In this document: positions 1-8,661 of the stretch, one piece after another | Layout of the letters: each line of letters opens with the position of its first letter | Numbering within the stretch: position 1 is the stretch's first letter | Notes under the pieces: generated by a model | Told to the model about the DNA's origin: nothing | The model's input: the letters and a program-made list of their open reading frames with translations, nothing else | Database searches by the model: none | Program-made: the position numbers and the translations under genes | From: Ilumatobacteraceae bacterium | GTDB lineage: Bacteria; Actinomycetota; Acidimicrobiia; Acidimicrobiales; Ilumatobacteraceae | Assembly (NCBI GenBank): GCA_025463425.1 | Contig: JAOBWQ010000269.1 | Coordinates: 1-36,340 of the forward strand | Reading direction: 5' to 3' | DNA: 36,340 bases

Positions 1-1
1 C

Positions 2-346
2 CATGGCGTCACGTCCGCGCAGGCGCGTGTCATTCGCAGCCTGGCCAGACTCGATCGACCACTGCAGATGAGCGAGCTGGCGTCGATGCTCGACATCGTG
101 CCCCGGTCGGTCACATCGGTGATCGACGAGCTCGAGCCGATGGGACTCGTGGAGCGCCGACCGGATCCGACGGATCGACGCGCCGTGCAGGTCGCATTGA
201 CTGCGCGTGGCGCCGCACTCAGCCCCACCTTGCAGGATCTCCACGGCCGATGCGTCGCCTCGGTGCTCATCCCGCTCACAGCTGAAGAGATCGTGGTCCT
301 CGGCGACCTCCTCCAGCGCCTCGCGCACACGCCCGCCGATGGCTGA
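2..346 (+). CDS. MarR-family transcriptional regulator, C-terminal part (cut by window start)
   Basis: The frame is open to the left edge, so the ORF-track start at 68 is internal; the residues before it (QARVIRSLARLDRPLQ) read as normal MarR sequence. A winged helix-turn-helix is visible: MSELASMLDIVPRSVTSVIDELE is the helix-turn-helix, followed by a wing with RRPDPTDRRAVQVALT. MarR proteins are dimeric repressors that often respond to small aromatic or lipophilic ligands. The stop overlaps the ATG of the MFS exporter by 8 nt, so the two are almost certainly cotranscribed and the regulator probably controls that exporter. The family call is firm; the ligand is unknown and the N-terminus lies outside the window. 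Confidence 0.9.
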   Translation, partial: HGVTSAQARVIRSLARLDRPLQMSELASMLDIVPRSVTSVIDELEPMGLVERRPDPTDRRAVQVALTARGAALSPTLQDLHGRCVASVLIPLTAEEIVVLGDLLQRLAHTPADG

Positions 347-1607
347 GACCGACATCCCCGAGACCCGCATCGAGACGTCAATCGAGACGTCAGATCGGAC
401 GCCGCGTCCCAGCGCGGCCGGCATCCCGAACGTGCGCCGGTTCCTCGTCGGACAGGGCATCTCCAACATCGGCACGTTCTTCCAGGTCGTCGCCCAGTCC
501 TTGCTCGTGCTCGACCTGACGCACAGCGGCTTCGCGCTCGGCGCGACGATGAGCCTGCAGTTCCTGCCGGTGCTCGTCCTCGGACCATCGGCCGGCGTGT
601 TGATCGACCGCATCCGCATCCCCCGGCTGCTGACCTTCACGGCGATCCTGGCCGGCATCGAAGCGCTCGCACTCGGGGTGCTGACGACGACCGGCCACAT
701 CAACCTCGCGTGGATCCTCGGCCTCTCGCTGTTGCTCGGCGTCTCCCAGGTCGGCGACCGCGCCGCAGGCCAGGCCTTCCTCGTCGAGCTCGTGCCGCGC
801 GATCGGCTGGCCAGCGCGGTGGCGTTCTCGTCAGTCGCCAACTCCGTCGGCCGCCTCGGCGGTCCGGCTCTCGCGGCGTCGCTGTACGCCTGGCACGGCC
901 CGGCGATCTGCTTCTACTGCAACGCCGGTTCATACGTCGCGGTGGTGATCTCGCTGCTCCTGCTGCGCAAGCGGGACCTGCTGCCCCGCACTCCGCAGCC
1001 ACGCGTGCCGGGGCAGCTGCGCGCGGGCATCCGCTACGCATGGGGTGATCCGACGCTCCGGCGGATCCTTCTCTCGAACGCGATCATCGGCGCGTTCACG
1101 TTCAACTTCGCAGCGTTCTACTCATCGCTCGTCCGGCTCACGTTCCACGCCGGCGCGGCGTCGTTCGGCCTGGCCGAGTCCTTGAACGCGATCACCGCAG
1201 TCAGCATCGGCTTCCTCCTCGCGCGCTGGCTGCATCGGCCCACGCTGCGCCTGTTCGCCCTCGCGTCCGTGCTGCTCGGGCTCTCGCTGATCTACAGCGC
1301 GGCAGCGCCGACGCTCACGCTCTTCCTCATCGGCATGCCGTTCTTCGGCGTGGTCGTGGTCGGCTACCAGACCGTCGCCCAATCGCTGCTCCAGCAGCAC
1401 ACGCCCAACGAGATGCAGGGACGGATCCTGAGCCTGTTCGTGCTCGGCATGATCGGCACCACACCGGTCGGCGGCCTGTTGACCGGGTGGGTCACCGACG
1501 CCGTCTCACCACGTGCGTCGCTCGCCCTCGGCGGCATCGCGCCGATTGGATGTGCGCTGTGGGTGGTCTGGTCGCAGCGCGCGGACAGGTCGCTTCGCAC
1601 CGTTTGA
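339..1607 (+). CDS. MFS transporter, probable drug or metabolite exporter (MFS_3/EntS-like)
   Basis: Predicted 422-residue inner-membrane protein with about 10-12 hydrophobic segments. Order: a short polar N-terminus (about 30 residues), then a first helix at NVRRFLVGQGISNIGTFFQ, which is typical of the MFS_3 (enterobactin exporter-like) branch. The cytoplasmic loop after helix 2 has GVLIDRIRIPR, the usual MFS loop 2-3 pattern, and the second half contains the QGRILSLF loop typical of these exporters. The start is placed at ATG 339, not the track's 207, because 339 overlaps the marR stop and the extra 44 residues are low-complexity Ser/Arg read-through of marR in another frame. Substrate is not determinable. 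Regulation by the overlapping MarR protein is inferred. Confidence 0.9.
   Translation: MAETDIPETRIETSIETSDRTPRPSAAGIPNVRRFLVGQGISNIGTFFQVVAQSLLVLDLTHSGFALGATMSLQFLPVLVLGPSAGVLIDRIRIPRLLTFTAILAGIEALALGVLTTTGHINLAWILGLSLLLGVSQVGDRAAGQAFLVELVPRDRLASAVAFSSVANSVGRLGGPALAASLYAWHGPAICFYCNAGSYVAVVISLLLLRKRDLLPRTPQPRVPGQLRAGIRYAWGDPTLRRILLSNAIIGAFTFNFAAFYSSLVRLTFHAGAASFGLAESLNAITAVSIGFLLARWLHRPTLRLFALASVLLGLSLIYSAAAPTLTLFLIGMPFFGVVVVGYQTVAQSLLQQHTPNEMQGRILSLFVLGMIGTTPVGGLLTGWVTDAVSPRASLALGGIAPIGCALWVVWSQRADRSLRTV
369..392 (+). repeat. Perfect 12-bp tandem duplication inside the MFS gene
   Basis: ATCGAGACGTCA occurs twice head to tail and encodes IETS-IETS in the polar N-terminal tail before the first membrane helix. 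It is in frame and probably neutral. Confidence 0.8.
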
Positions 1608-1672
1608 GGGCGTGCGACTACCGTGCCATGCGCTCGTGCGGAGGGTCCGCAGCGACGGACCAGGGAGTGGCC

Positions 1673-3280
1673 ATGACAGACACGTTCACGATCGATCAGG
1701 TCAATGCGTTCCAGATGACCGGGCAGGACGTGCCGTGGCTGTTGAACCATTGGGCCACGAACAAGCCCGAGCATCCCTTCCTCATCTGGGAGCCACGCGA
1801 CGGGATCGATCAGACGTGGAGCTACTCGAGGTTCCTGACCGAGGCGAAGAACCTGGCCGCAGGCCTGGCCGAGCGCGGCGTCACCAAGGGCGACAAGGTG
1901 CTGCTGCACGCGGACAACTCGCCCGAGCAGGTGCTCAGCTGGTTCGCGTGTGCGTTGCTCGGAGCCGTCGGCGTCACCACCAACACCAAGAGCGCCGGAC
2001 CGGAGATCGAGTACTTCGCCGCGCACACCCAGTGCGTGGCCGGCATCACCCAGCCACAGTTCGCCGCCGTCGTCGCTGCCAACGCGCCGCAGCTGAAGTT
2101 CCTGGCGGTCAGCCCGGACAACAGTGGTGAACCCGCAACGGAGGCCGAGCTCGCCGCAGTCGCCGATCTGCAGCTCGTGCCGTTCGCCGACCTGTTCGGC
2201 GATGGCGCGTCGCTGCCCGCCCGTCCCGCCGAGCCGATGCTGCCGGTCGGGATCATGTTCACCTCCGGTACGACGTCGCGTCCGAAGGCCGTCGTGCACA
2301 CCCACGCCAACGTGATCTGGTCGTCGCGCATGGGACCCGACAACATCAAGATCACCGCCGACGATCGCTACATGATCTACCTGCCGTACTTCCACGTGAA
2401 CGCGCAGAGCTGGTCGACATGGACGACGCTCGGGGTCGGCGCCACGATCGTGCTGACGCCGAAGTGGTCGGCATCGCGGTTCTGGGAGATCGTCACCAAG
2501 CACGGCATCACCCACTTCTCGATGATGCCGTTCGTGATGAAGGTTGCGATGTCCGGCGAGCGGCCACCGAACAAGCTCAAGGTCGGCGCGTTCGGGCTGA
2601 TCTCCCCGCAGATCGAGCAGATGATGGGCGGCGTTCGCGTCACCTCGAGCTGGGGCATGACCGAGACGGTCATCCATGCGACCCGCAACCAATTCGATCA
2701 GTTCTACCCCCAGGGCACGATGGGTCGTCCGACGCCGGGGTACGAGTTCCTCGTCGTCAACGAGGACGGCGGCATCTGCGCTCCCGGCGAGAACGGCGAG
2801 CTGTACGTGCGCGGCACCCGCGGGATCCAGCTGTTCCTCGAGTACTTCGACAACGAGGAAGCCAACCAGAAGGCGTTCACCGCCGACGGATGGTTCAAGA
2901 CGGGCGACCGGGTGATCATCTCCGAGGAGGGGTTCTTCTTCTTCAAGGATCGCGACAAGGACGCGCTGAAGGTCGGCGGGGAGAACGTGTCCGCCAAGGA
3001 GGTCGAGGACGTCTGCCGGATGGTGCCCGGCGTCGCCGATGTCGCGATCGTCGGACAGGACCACGAGTTCCTGAGCATGGTCGCTGTGGCGTTCGTGATC
3101 GCCGCGCCGAACGCGCCCGACGACCTGGGCGACAAGATCATCGCGCTGTGCAAGGAACGCCTCGCCGACTTCAAGTGCCCGAAGGCGGTCTACCTCGTCG
3201 ATGACTTCCCCCGTGCCACTCTCGACAAGGTCGCCAAGAACAAGCTGCGCGAGATGGCCGACAGCTACGTCAAGAGCTGA
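1673..3280 (+). CDS. Acyl-CoA synthetase / AMP-dependent ligase (ANL superfamily)
   Basis: Predicted 535-residue cytosolic enzyme that would activate a carboxylic acid to acyl-AMP and then acyl-CoA. The phosphate-binding motif FTSGTTSRPK is near residues 196-205, the A5 motif SSWGMTETV near 326, the A7/A8 region GWFKTGDRV and FKDRDKDALKVGGENVSAKEVE marks the hinge to the C-terminal domain, and a C-terminal lysine region (LDKVAKNKLRE) fits the A10 motif. The start at ATG 1673 follows an AGGGAG ribosome site; the track start at 1487 lies inside the MFS gene. It resembles crotonobetaine/carnitine-CoA or medium-chain fatty acid ligases, but substrate cannot be assigned. It stands alone on this strand, 65 nt after the MFS gene. 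Confidence 0.93.
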   Translation: MTDTFTIDQVNAFQMTGQDVPWLLNHWATNKPEHPFLIWEPRDGIDQTWSYSRFLTEAKNLAAGLAERGVTKGDKVLLHADNSPEQVLSWFACALLGAVGVTTNTKSAGPEIEYFAAHTQCVAGITQPQFAAVVAANAPQLKFLAVSPDNSGEPATEAELAAVADLQLVPFADLFGDGASLPARPAEPMLPVGIMFTSGTTSRPKAVVHTHANVIWSSRMGPDNIKITADDRYMIYLPYFHVNAQSWSTWTTLGVGATIVLTPKWSASRFWEIVTKHGITHFSMMPFVMKVAMSGERPPNKLKVGAFGLISPQIEQMMGGVRVTSSWGMTETVIHATRNQFDQFYPQGTMGRPTPGYEFLVVNEDGGICAPGENGELYVRGTRGIQLFLEYFDNEEANQKAFTADGWFKTGDRVIISEEGFFFFKDRDKDALKVGGENVSAKEVEDVCRMVPGVADVAIVGQDHEFLSMVAVAFVIAAPNAPDDLGDKIIALCKERLADFKCPKAVYLVDDFPRATLDKVAKNKLREMADSYVKS

Positions 3281-3310
3281 GGGTCAACGCCTGAGGGGAC
3301 AACGGCGCGA

Positions 3311-3327
3311 GCCTCAGGAGCTGAGGC
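3311..3327. terminator. Hairpin between convergent ligase and NTF2-like genes
   Basis: GCCTCAG-gag-CTGAGGC forms a 7-bp perfect stem with a 3-nt loop, about 30 nt past the ligase stop and overlapping the stop codon of the convergent gene. A competing pairing exists between CCTGAGG (3290-3296) and CCTCAGG (3312-3318). There is no T-run, which is common in high-GC actinobacteria. A bidirectional terminator is inferred from position. Confidence 0.4.
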
Positions 3328-3775
3328 CCAATGATTCAGGGTCCATCGCGAACGTGCCGCCGGCCGACATCCACTCACGGATGACGCGTTCGCCCTCGAC
3401 CGGGTTGTACATGTCGTCCTGTCGGGAGAACTCGCCATTTCCGGCGTACTCGAGGATCGTGACGCAGCCGAACCTGTAGACCGCATCGCCACCCGCGGGA
3501 TCGGGCATGACCTGCCAGGGGTAGTAGGCAACACGGTTGCCGTCGATGATCACCCACTCGACCGGGAACTCCATCATCGGCACCGGCGCCATCAGCTCCT
3601 TGATCTTGGCCTTGATCGCGTCGCGGCCCTTGATCACGCCGTAGTTGCACTCGTGCCACTCGCAGTCGGCGCTGTGCAGATCCGCCCACAGGTCCCAGTC
3701 GCCCGCGTCGCCCGCAGCCACGATCGCTCGGTACGCCGCCTCGATCTCCTCGCGCGGGTATGTCTGCTCGCTCAT
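3314..3775 (-). CDS. NTF2-like / SnoaL-like domain protein
   Basis: Predicted 153-residue single-domain protein. The N-terminal helix (EEIEAAYRAIVAAGDAGDWDLWADLHSADCEWHE), the GRDAIKAKIKELM segment and the final strands with FSRQDDMYNP fit the cone-shaped alpha+beta NTF2/SnoaL fold, whose members include small-molecule isomerases, dehydratases and ligand-binding proteins. The start is taken at ATG 3775 behind a purine-rich GGAGGGG...GGGG tract; the track's TTG three codons upstream is less likely. A TACTCT -10-like element sits about 50 nt upstream at 3822-3827. It is convergent with the acyl-CoA ligase. No catalytic role can be assigned from sequence. Confidence 0.82.
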   Translation of the reverse strand: MSEQTYPREEIEAAYRAIVAAGDAGDWDLWADLHSADCEWHECNYGVIKGRDAIKAKIKELMAPVPMMEFPVEWVIIDGNRVAYYPWQVMPDPAGGDAVYRFGCVTILEYAGNGEFSRQDDMYNPVEGERVIREWMSAGGTFAMDPESLGLSS

Positions 3776-3858
3776 CGTCCCCAACCCCTCCGTGCGTCAA
3801 CCCCAGTGACGACGCGGCGTCAGAGTAGTTGCCCATCCCACCCGCAAGACATCCGGAC

Positions 3859-5340
3859 TCAGGTGCCGCAGAAGGTCTGGTAGCCGCCGGCGAACGCCGG
3901 GGTGGCCGGCTCGGCATATCGCTCGAGACCCGGGCGCGCATCGAATGGCGCCGCCAGGACGGCCATCAGCGCATCGAACGGTTCGAGGTCTCCCTCGGTG
4001 GCCGCCGCGAGTGCCTCCTCCACGAGATGGTTGCGCGGGATGTAGATCGGGTTGACGCGGTCCATCGCAACGGCGACAGCAGCGATGTCCGCGGCGCCAG
4101 ATGTGGCTCGATCGAGCCAGCGCGGCACCCACGCGTCGAACGGAGCGGGGTCGCTGAACAGCGCCCGAGCGGGCTCGGCGTCGCCACCGACGACGGCCGA
4201 CAGTGAACGGAACAGTGATGTGTGGTCGACGCGCTGCGCGTGCATCAGTGCGAGCAGGTCGTCGATCATCACGAGATCGTCGTCGTGCGCATCAGCGAGG
4301 CCGAGCTTGGCGCGCATCCCGGCTTGCCAGTGGACGAGGAAGCGCTCGGGGAACGAATGCAGCACGTCGGTGGCCGGACCGATCGCCGCATCGGGCTCGT
4401 CGGCGATCAGCGGCAGCAGCGTCTCTCCCAGGCGAGCCAGGTTCCACTGCGCGATGTGCGGTTGGTTGCCGAACGCGTAGCGGCCGGCGTGATCGATCGA
4501 GCTGAAGACCGTTGCCGGGTCGTAGGCATCCATGAACGCGCACGGGCCGTAGTCGATCGTCTCCCCGGAGATGGTCATGTTGTCGGTGTTCATCACGCCG
4601 TGGATGAACCCGACCAGCATCCACTTCGCGATCAACGAGGCCTGCGCCTCGACGACGTGCTCGAAGTAGGCGAGGTACGGGTTGTCCGCATCGGCGACGC
4701 TCGGCGCGTGGCGTGCGATGGCGTGGTCGGCCAAGCGGCGGAGCAACTGCGGATCACGGTTGGCCGCGTACTGGAAGGTGCCGACGCGTAGGTGGCTGGC
4801 GGCAACCCGGGCCAGGACGGCGCCGGGCAGCATGCCTTCTCGATGGATCATCTCACCCGTCGCGACGACGGCGAGCGCGCGGGTGGTGGGGATGCCGAGC
4901 GCGTGCATCGCCTCACCGATGAGGTGCTCGCGCAGCATCGGGCCCACAGCTGCCTTGCCGTCGCCGCCGCGCGCGAACGGCGTTCGCCCGGAGCCCTTGA
5001 GGTGGATGTCTCGGCGATTGCCCTGGACATCGAGCACCTCGCCCAGGAGGAGGGCCCGCCCGTCGCCGAGCCTCGGCGAGAACCCGCCGAACTGGTGGCC
5101 GGCGTAGGCCTGGGCGACAGGCGACGCTCCGTCGGGCACGACGTTGCCGACGAGCACCGCCACACCTTCAGGCGACCGCAGTGCCTCGATGTCGAGGTCG
5201 AGCTCGCCTGCAAGGTCGGTGTTGAGCGCCAGCAATCGTGGCGCCGGCGCCTGCGTTGCCTGCCAGTGCTCGAAGAGGCCCTCCATCTCGCGGACGTACG
5301 AGTTGTCGAAGTCGAACTGCGGCCGGATCACGACGCTCAC
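3859..5340 (-). CDS. selO: SelO/YdiU-family protein adenylyltransferase (pseudokinase-fold AMPylase)
   Basis: Predicted 493 residues, close to the usual length (~480). SelO proteins bind ATP in a flipped orientation and transfer AMP to protein Ser/Thr/Tyr, with roles in redox stress. Visible landmarks: the N-terminal [30 protein letters not shown], the lysine in [44 protein letters not shown], and the metal-binding stretch [19 protein letters not shown]. The C-terminus is TFCGT, with a Cys third from the end, the position occupied by selenocysteine in eukaryotic SelO. The GTG at 5340 is chosen because homology begins at once ([12 protein letters not shown]); the track's 55-residue extension is Arg/Cys-rich antisense-like sequence over the neighbouring repeat. 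It lies 68 nt downstream of the response regulator on the same strand. Confidence 0.94.
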   Translation of the reverse strand: MSVVIRPQFDFDNSYVREMEGLFEHWQATQAPAPRLLALNTDLAGELDLDIEALRSPEGVAVLVGNVVPDGASPVAQAYAGHQFGGFSPRLGDGRALLLGEVLDVQGNRRDIHLKGSGRTPFARGGDGKAAVGPMLREHLIGEAMHALGIPTTRALAVVATGEMIHREGMLPGAVLARVAASHLRVGTFQYAANRDPQLLRRLADHAIARHAPSVADADNPYLAYFEHVVEAQASLIAKWMLVGFIHGVMNTDNMTISGETIDYGPCAFMDAYDPATVFSSIDHAGRYAFGNQPHIAQWNLARLGETLLPLIADEPDAAIGPATDVLHSFPERFLVHWQAGMRAKLGLADAHDDDLVMIDDLLALMHAQRVDHTSLFRSLSAVVGGDAEPARALFSDPAPFDAWVPRWLDRATSGAADIAAVAVAMDRVNPIYIPRNHLVEEALAAATEGDLEPFDALMAVLAAPFDARPGLERYAEPATPAFAGGYQTFCGT

Positions 5341-5408
5341 CGGAACGAGGCTAACGGGGCCGGCGGGAGTGCCGTTTGCGGCCGAAGGCGACAGCGTTTG
5401 TCGAGTCG

Positions 5409-6215
5409 TCAGGATTCGGCTCCGGGAGCAGCAGCAGCAGCAGCGGCGGCTCGGTCGATCTCGAACCACACCCGCTTGCCATCGCCGTCGCGGTCGGTGC
5501 CCCATCGACTCGCCAGCGTCTCGATCAGGAGGAGCCCACGGCCACCCGGCCTTTCCACATCGGGCACCCTCGGCAGAGCGTGCTCCGGCGAGTCGTCACG
5601 CACCTCGACGCGGACGTGGGATCGCCCGATGCGCACCTCGAGGCGGGGTTTGCTGGAGGCGTGGATGACGGCGTTCGAGACCAACTCGCTGACGAGCAGC
5701 GCGACGTCGTCTGCGATCGAGAGCTCCGCATCCGCCAGGAGCGCGCGCGCGAAACGTCGGCCGAGCATCGGCGCGACGGCTTCGTCCGGCAGTTCGAGCA
5801 GGTGTCGCCGAGCGATGTCCGTGAGGGCAGCCGCGACCAGGATCTCGTGCACGAGGCGCGGAGCCGGCACGAACTTCTCGACGTAGCCGACGGCGCCTCG
5901 TTGCATGAGTCCCGGACCGACGCGCCGACGAGGCAGGTTCGACAGGATGACCACGAGTGCGGACGGTGCGGCCTCCAGCAGTTCGGGGAGCACATCGGAT
6001 CCGGAGCGTCCTGGCATCACCAGGTCGAGCAGGATCAGGTGCGGCTGGAGCTCGGCAGCTGCGGCGAGCCCCGCTTCGGCGTTCGCCGCTTCGGTCACGT
6101 CGGGGATGCCGTCGCGCACGAGCAACCGAGTGACGATCGCGCGCTGTTCGGCGTCGTCGTCGATGCTCAACACGCGCAGCGCATCGGTGTGCGGTCCCGC
6201 GTCGGGGCCCACCAT
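5409..6215 (-). CDS. Response regulator fused to RsbW-like ATPase (receiver + HATPase_c_2)
   Basis: Predicted 268-residue cytosolic protein. Residues ~13-130 form a CheY-like receiver: acidic pocket SIDDD (D19-D21), phospho-acceptor D64 in LLDLVMPG, S92 at the Thr/Ser switch, and K114 in YVEKF. Residues ~140-255 match the anti-sigma/RsbW type of GHKL ATPase: [13 protein letters not shown] (N box), VEVRDDSP (G1), [16 protein letters not shown] (G2). No DNA-binding domain is present. The tail is an eight-alanine run encoded by a GCA/CAG repeat. The ATG at 6215 overlaps the kinase TGA by 1 nt (TGATG), so it is translationally coupled to the upstream histidine kinase. Phosphorylation probably switches a partner-binding kinase, as in RsbW-type sigma control; the target is unknown. 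Confidence 0.88.
   Translation of the reverse strand: MVGPDAGPHTDALRVLSIDDDAEQRAIVTRLLVRDGIPDVTEAANAEAGLAAAAELQPHLILLDLVMPGRSGSDVLPELLEAAPSALVVILSNLPRRRVGPGLMQRGAVGYVEKFVPAPRLVHEILVAAALTDIARRHLLELPDEAVAPMLGRRFARALLADAELSIADDVALLVSELVSNAVIHASSKPRLEVRIGRSHVRVEVRDDSPEHALPRVPDVERPGGRGLLLIETLASRWGTDRDGDGKRVWFEIDRAAAAAAAAPGAES
5428..5448. repeat. GCA trinucleotide repeat encoding a poly-alanine tail
   Basis: Five GCA units followed by GCG-GCG code (on the minus strand) for most of the Ala-8 run near the C-terminus of the receiver-RsbW protein. A second, longer GCA tract occurs at 29744-29764. Confidence 0.8.
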
Positions 6216-7744
6216 CACGGCACGCTCGGCAGGCTGAATCGGAACGTGGCGCCGTGTGGAGGGATCGATTCGAGCTCGATCGTCCCACCCTGCTTCTCGA
6301 CGAGCGATCTGACGATGAACAGTCCGACGCCGCTGCCTTCGAGGCCGTCGTCGGGCGTGAGCCGACTGAACTGCTGAAAGAGGAGGTGTTGCTGATCTGG
6401 CGGGATCCCTGGACCCGAATCCGACACCGTCACGATCACATCGTCGTCGACGCGGTTCGCGGCAACGCGTATCGGAGCATGCATCGGCGAGTACTTCACT
6501 GCGTTCGACAACAAGTTGGCAACGATCTGTCGTGTTCTGCCGGCGTCTCCAACGGCGGTGAGCCCGGCGGCAACGTCTGCGGTGATCGTCACCGGACTGT
6601 CCGCGACCAGAACGTCTTGGACGGCTTGCTCGACGACCCATTCGATCGAGAACGGCCGACGCTCGACCTGCAGCTGACCCGACTTGATGTGCACCAGGTC
6701 GCGCAGGTCGTCCACGAGGGCCGTCATCCCGCTCACCCGTTGCCCGATCCGCACGACATGGTCGAGCTTGGAGTGATCGTCCAGCGCACCCCAGTCGGCT
6801 TCCAAGAGGTGGGCCAAGCTGCCGATGACCGAAAGCGGAGCGCGGAGATCGTGGGCCACCAGACCCACGACGTCCGAGCGCATCCGGTCGAGCTCCCTCA
6901 GTCCTTCGGCGGCCTCACGTTCTCGGGCGAGCACGTCGCGCAAGGAGTCCTCGTTCCTCTTGCGATCCGTCAGATCCTTGGTGACCTTCGCGAAACCCCG
7001 GTGCACATCGTTGGAGTCGCGCAGCGCGGTGAGCACCACCGAGGCCCAGAAGCGAGTGCCATCCTTGCGAACGCGCCAGCCTTCGCTCTCGACCCGACCC
7101 TGCTCGAGCGCCTCATGCAGCAGCCGGCGCGGCAGATCCTCGCGCCGTTGGTCGTCGGTGTAGAACGCCGAGAAGTGACGTCCGACGATCTCGTCGCTGC
7201 GGTATCCCTTGAGGCGCTCGGCACCTGCATTCCAGGTGGACACCACTCCGTCGACGTCGAGCAGGAAGATCGCGTAGTCGACCACGCTGTTGACGAGCAG
7301 CCTGAATCGCTCCTCGCTCTCTCGGAGCAGCTCCTCGGCGTGTCGACGTTCGGTGAGATCTCGTGTCACCTTGCCGAATCCCACCAACCGCTCGTCATCC
7401 CCACGCAGCGCGGTGATCACCACGTTGGCCCAGAAGCGGGTGCCGTCCTTGCGGATCCGCCAGCCCTCGTCCTCGAAGTGCCCGTCCGCAGTCGCCATCG
7501 CGAGCTCGTGCTCGGGGGCGCCGGCCGCCGTGTCCGATTCGGTGTAGAACAACGAGAAGTGCCGACCGAGCACTTCGTTGGCGCGATAGCCCTTCAGGCG
7601 TTCGGCGCCGGCGTTCCAGGTGGCGATCCGCCCGTCGACGTCGAGAGCATAGATGGCGTAGTCGGAGATGCTGTCGACGAGCAGTGCGAGAAGAGAGGGG
7701 TCGCCGACGGCACCGTGACGCCGATCGATGCTCTGTGGCTTCAC
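6215..7744 (-). CDS. Cytosolic sensor histidine kinase with two duplicated PAS domains
   Basis: Predicted 509 residues with no membrane segments. PAS1 spans ~20-132 and PAS2 ~147-262; they are clear duplicates (both carry DVDG, TWNAGAERLKGYR and GRHFS.FYT, then GWR.RKDGTRFWA). Each is followed by a PAC-type segment ending in F.KVT.DLT.R. The dimerisation/phospho-acceptor region has H298 in LVAHDLRAPLSVIG. The catalytic domain has N box NLLSNAVKYSP (~410-420), G1 DSGPGIPP (~442) and G2 GSGVGLFIV (~471). The PAS type resembles those that bind flavin or haem in soluble kinases, but a cofactor is not proven. The GTG start at 7744 has no clear ribosome site, so the exact N-terminus is uncertain. 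It overlaps the response regulator by 1 nt; the pair is a two-component system. Confidence 0.92.
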   Translation of the reverse strand: MKPQSIDRRHGAVGDPSLLALLVDSISDYAIYALDVDGRIATWNAGAERLKGYRANEVLGRHFSLFYTESDTAAGAPEHELAMATADGHFEDEGWRIRKDGTRFWANVVITALRGDDERLVGFGKVTRDLTERRHAEELLRESEERFRLLVNSVVDYAIFLLDVDGVVSTWNAGAERLKGYRSDEIVGRHFSAFYTDDQRREDLPRRLLHEALEQGRVESEGWRVRKDGTRFWASVVLTALRDSNDVHRGFAKVTKDLTDRKRNEDSLRDVLAREREAAEGLRELDRMRSDVVGLVAHDLRAPLSVIGSLAHLLEADWGALDDHSKLDHVVRIGQRVSGMTALVDDLRDLVHIKSGQLQVERRPFSIEWVVEQAVQDVLVADSPVTITADVAAGLTAVGDAGRTRQIVANLLSNAVKYSPMHAPIRVAANRVDDDVIVTVSDSGPGIPPDQQHLLFQQFSRLTPDDGLEGSGVGLFIVRSLVEKQGGTIELESIPPHGATFRFSLPSVP

Positions 7745-7901
7745 GACGTCAGATCACCGATCGCTGCGTTGGCGACGACGGCAGTTCACACCTGCTGCGG
7801 CGACTGGGCTCCACGAAGGATCAACGTACCCTGCGGAGCGCCCTTCAAACGTCGATCATCAACACGCTCGTCGTGTGCGTCGATCGAACCGTGTCGTCGT
7901 C

Positions 7902-8558
7902 TCAACGTCTCAGCAACCAGACCTTGGTGTCCGCAACCATCTCACCCATTTCGGGCGAGCAGTGCCGAGATCGATATGCACGCTTGGCCGAGACTCCAAC
8001 GTCGCAGCGTGTGTCTTCGAGTGACAACACGGCGAGGTGCCACCCGCGTCGCTCCATCGCGGCGCGCCGAGCACCATCAGCCTCCGGCGGCTCACCTGGA
8101 GTGCAACACATCCGATCCTCGTACATGCACAGGCGGAACAGTCCGAGTTGATCTGCGGCGTCGAGCACGCAGTCACTGACAAGCTGATGGTCCGGCGGAC
8201 CGAACCCGAATGGACCCACCGGCTGGCACGAGGGAAGCGACGAGATCGTGTCGGCCAGCACGGACCTGAGCAACCGCGGCGTTCGGGGCAGCTCGTACCG
8301 TTCGTCGAAGAAGTCCAGGTGCACGGCCTTGCAGTTCAGCAGTGCGACGGCTTCTGCGTCCTCGGACAGCCCCGATGTCAGGGCGCGATCGAACGCTTCG
8401 AAGGCGTGTGGCACGGCTCGCGGTGTCGTGGGATCCGGGCGCGGTGAGCCCGTGCACACGGTCGCGATCGTGGATCCCGGACTGGCTGCGAGCGCACAGC
8501 CCAGTGCCACCACACCGTCGCCGAGGTGTGGCGAGATCACGATCATCGAAGGATTCAT
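7902..8558 (-). CDS. PIG-L/LmbE-like protein with altered catalytic residues
   Basis: Predicted 218 residues. PIG-L/LmbE proteins are zinc-dependent N-acetyl-sugar deacetylases (MshB, GlcNAc-PI deacetylase). The fold is recognisable: an N-terminal strand ending in the metal motif position (ISPHLGDG), a Rossmann-like strand IATVCTGSP, an EDAEAVALL segment, and the second metal motif position GPPDHQLVSD. The canonical first motif is PHxDD; here it is H11-L-G13-D14, and the canonical HxDH is P121-P-D-H124. The presumed zinc ligands H11, D14 and H124 remain, while the general base Asp and partner His are replaced. Start is ATG 8558 (GGAA upstream); the track's 53-residue extension is Arg-rich. 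It is divergent from the lipoprotein gene. It may be inactive or may act as a binder. Confidence 0.8.
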   Translation of the reverse strand: MNPSMIVISPHLGDGVVALGCALAASPGSTIATVCTGSPRPDPTTPRAVPHAFEAFDRALTSGLSEDAEAVALLNCKAVHLDFFDERYELPRTPRLLRSVLADTISSLPSCQPVGPFGFGPPDHQLVSDCVLDAADQLGLFRLCMYEDRMCCTPGEPPEADGARRAAMERRGWHLAVLSLEDTRCDVGVSAKRAYRSRHCSPEMGEMVADTKVWLLRR

Positions 8559-8661
8559 GGCGTTTCCGTTACCCAGATCAGCGCGCAGTCGACCCTCTCT
8601 GCCGCGGTGAGGTCGCCGACGCTGCGTTTCGGCAGGAATCCGCCTGGGTAAGAGCGACGCC

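Noticed and set aside
1364-3064. 566-residue minus-strand ORF over the ligase
   Set aside because: Arg/Asp/Val-rich antisense shadow of a clearly coding plus-strand gene; no recognisable domain.
5341-5505. N-terminal extension of SelO with a Cys run
   Set aside because: The CCCCC run is the GCA repeat read in another frame, inside the response regulator gene; SelO homology begins at GTG 5340.
6254-8179. 641-residue plus-strand ORF over the histidine kinase
   Set aside because: Antisense shadow of the PAS kinase; long only because high GC removes stops.
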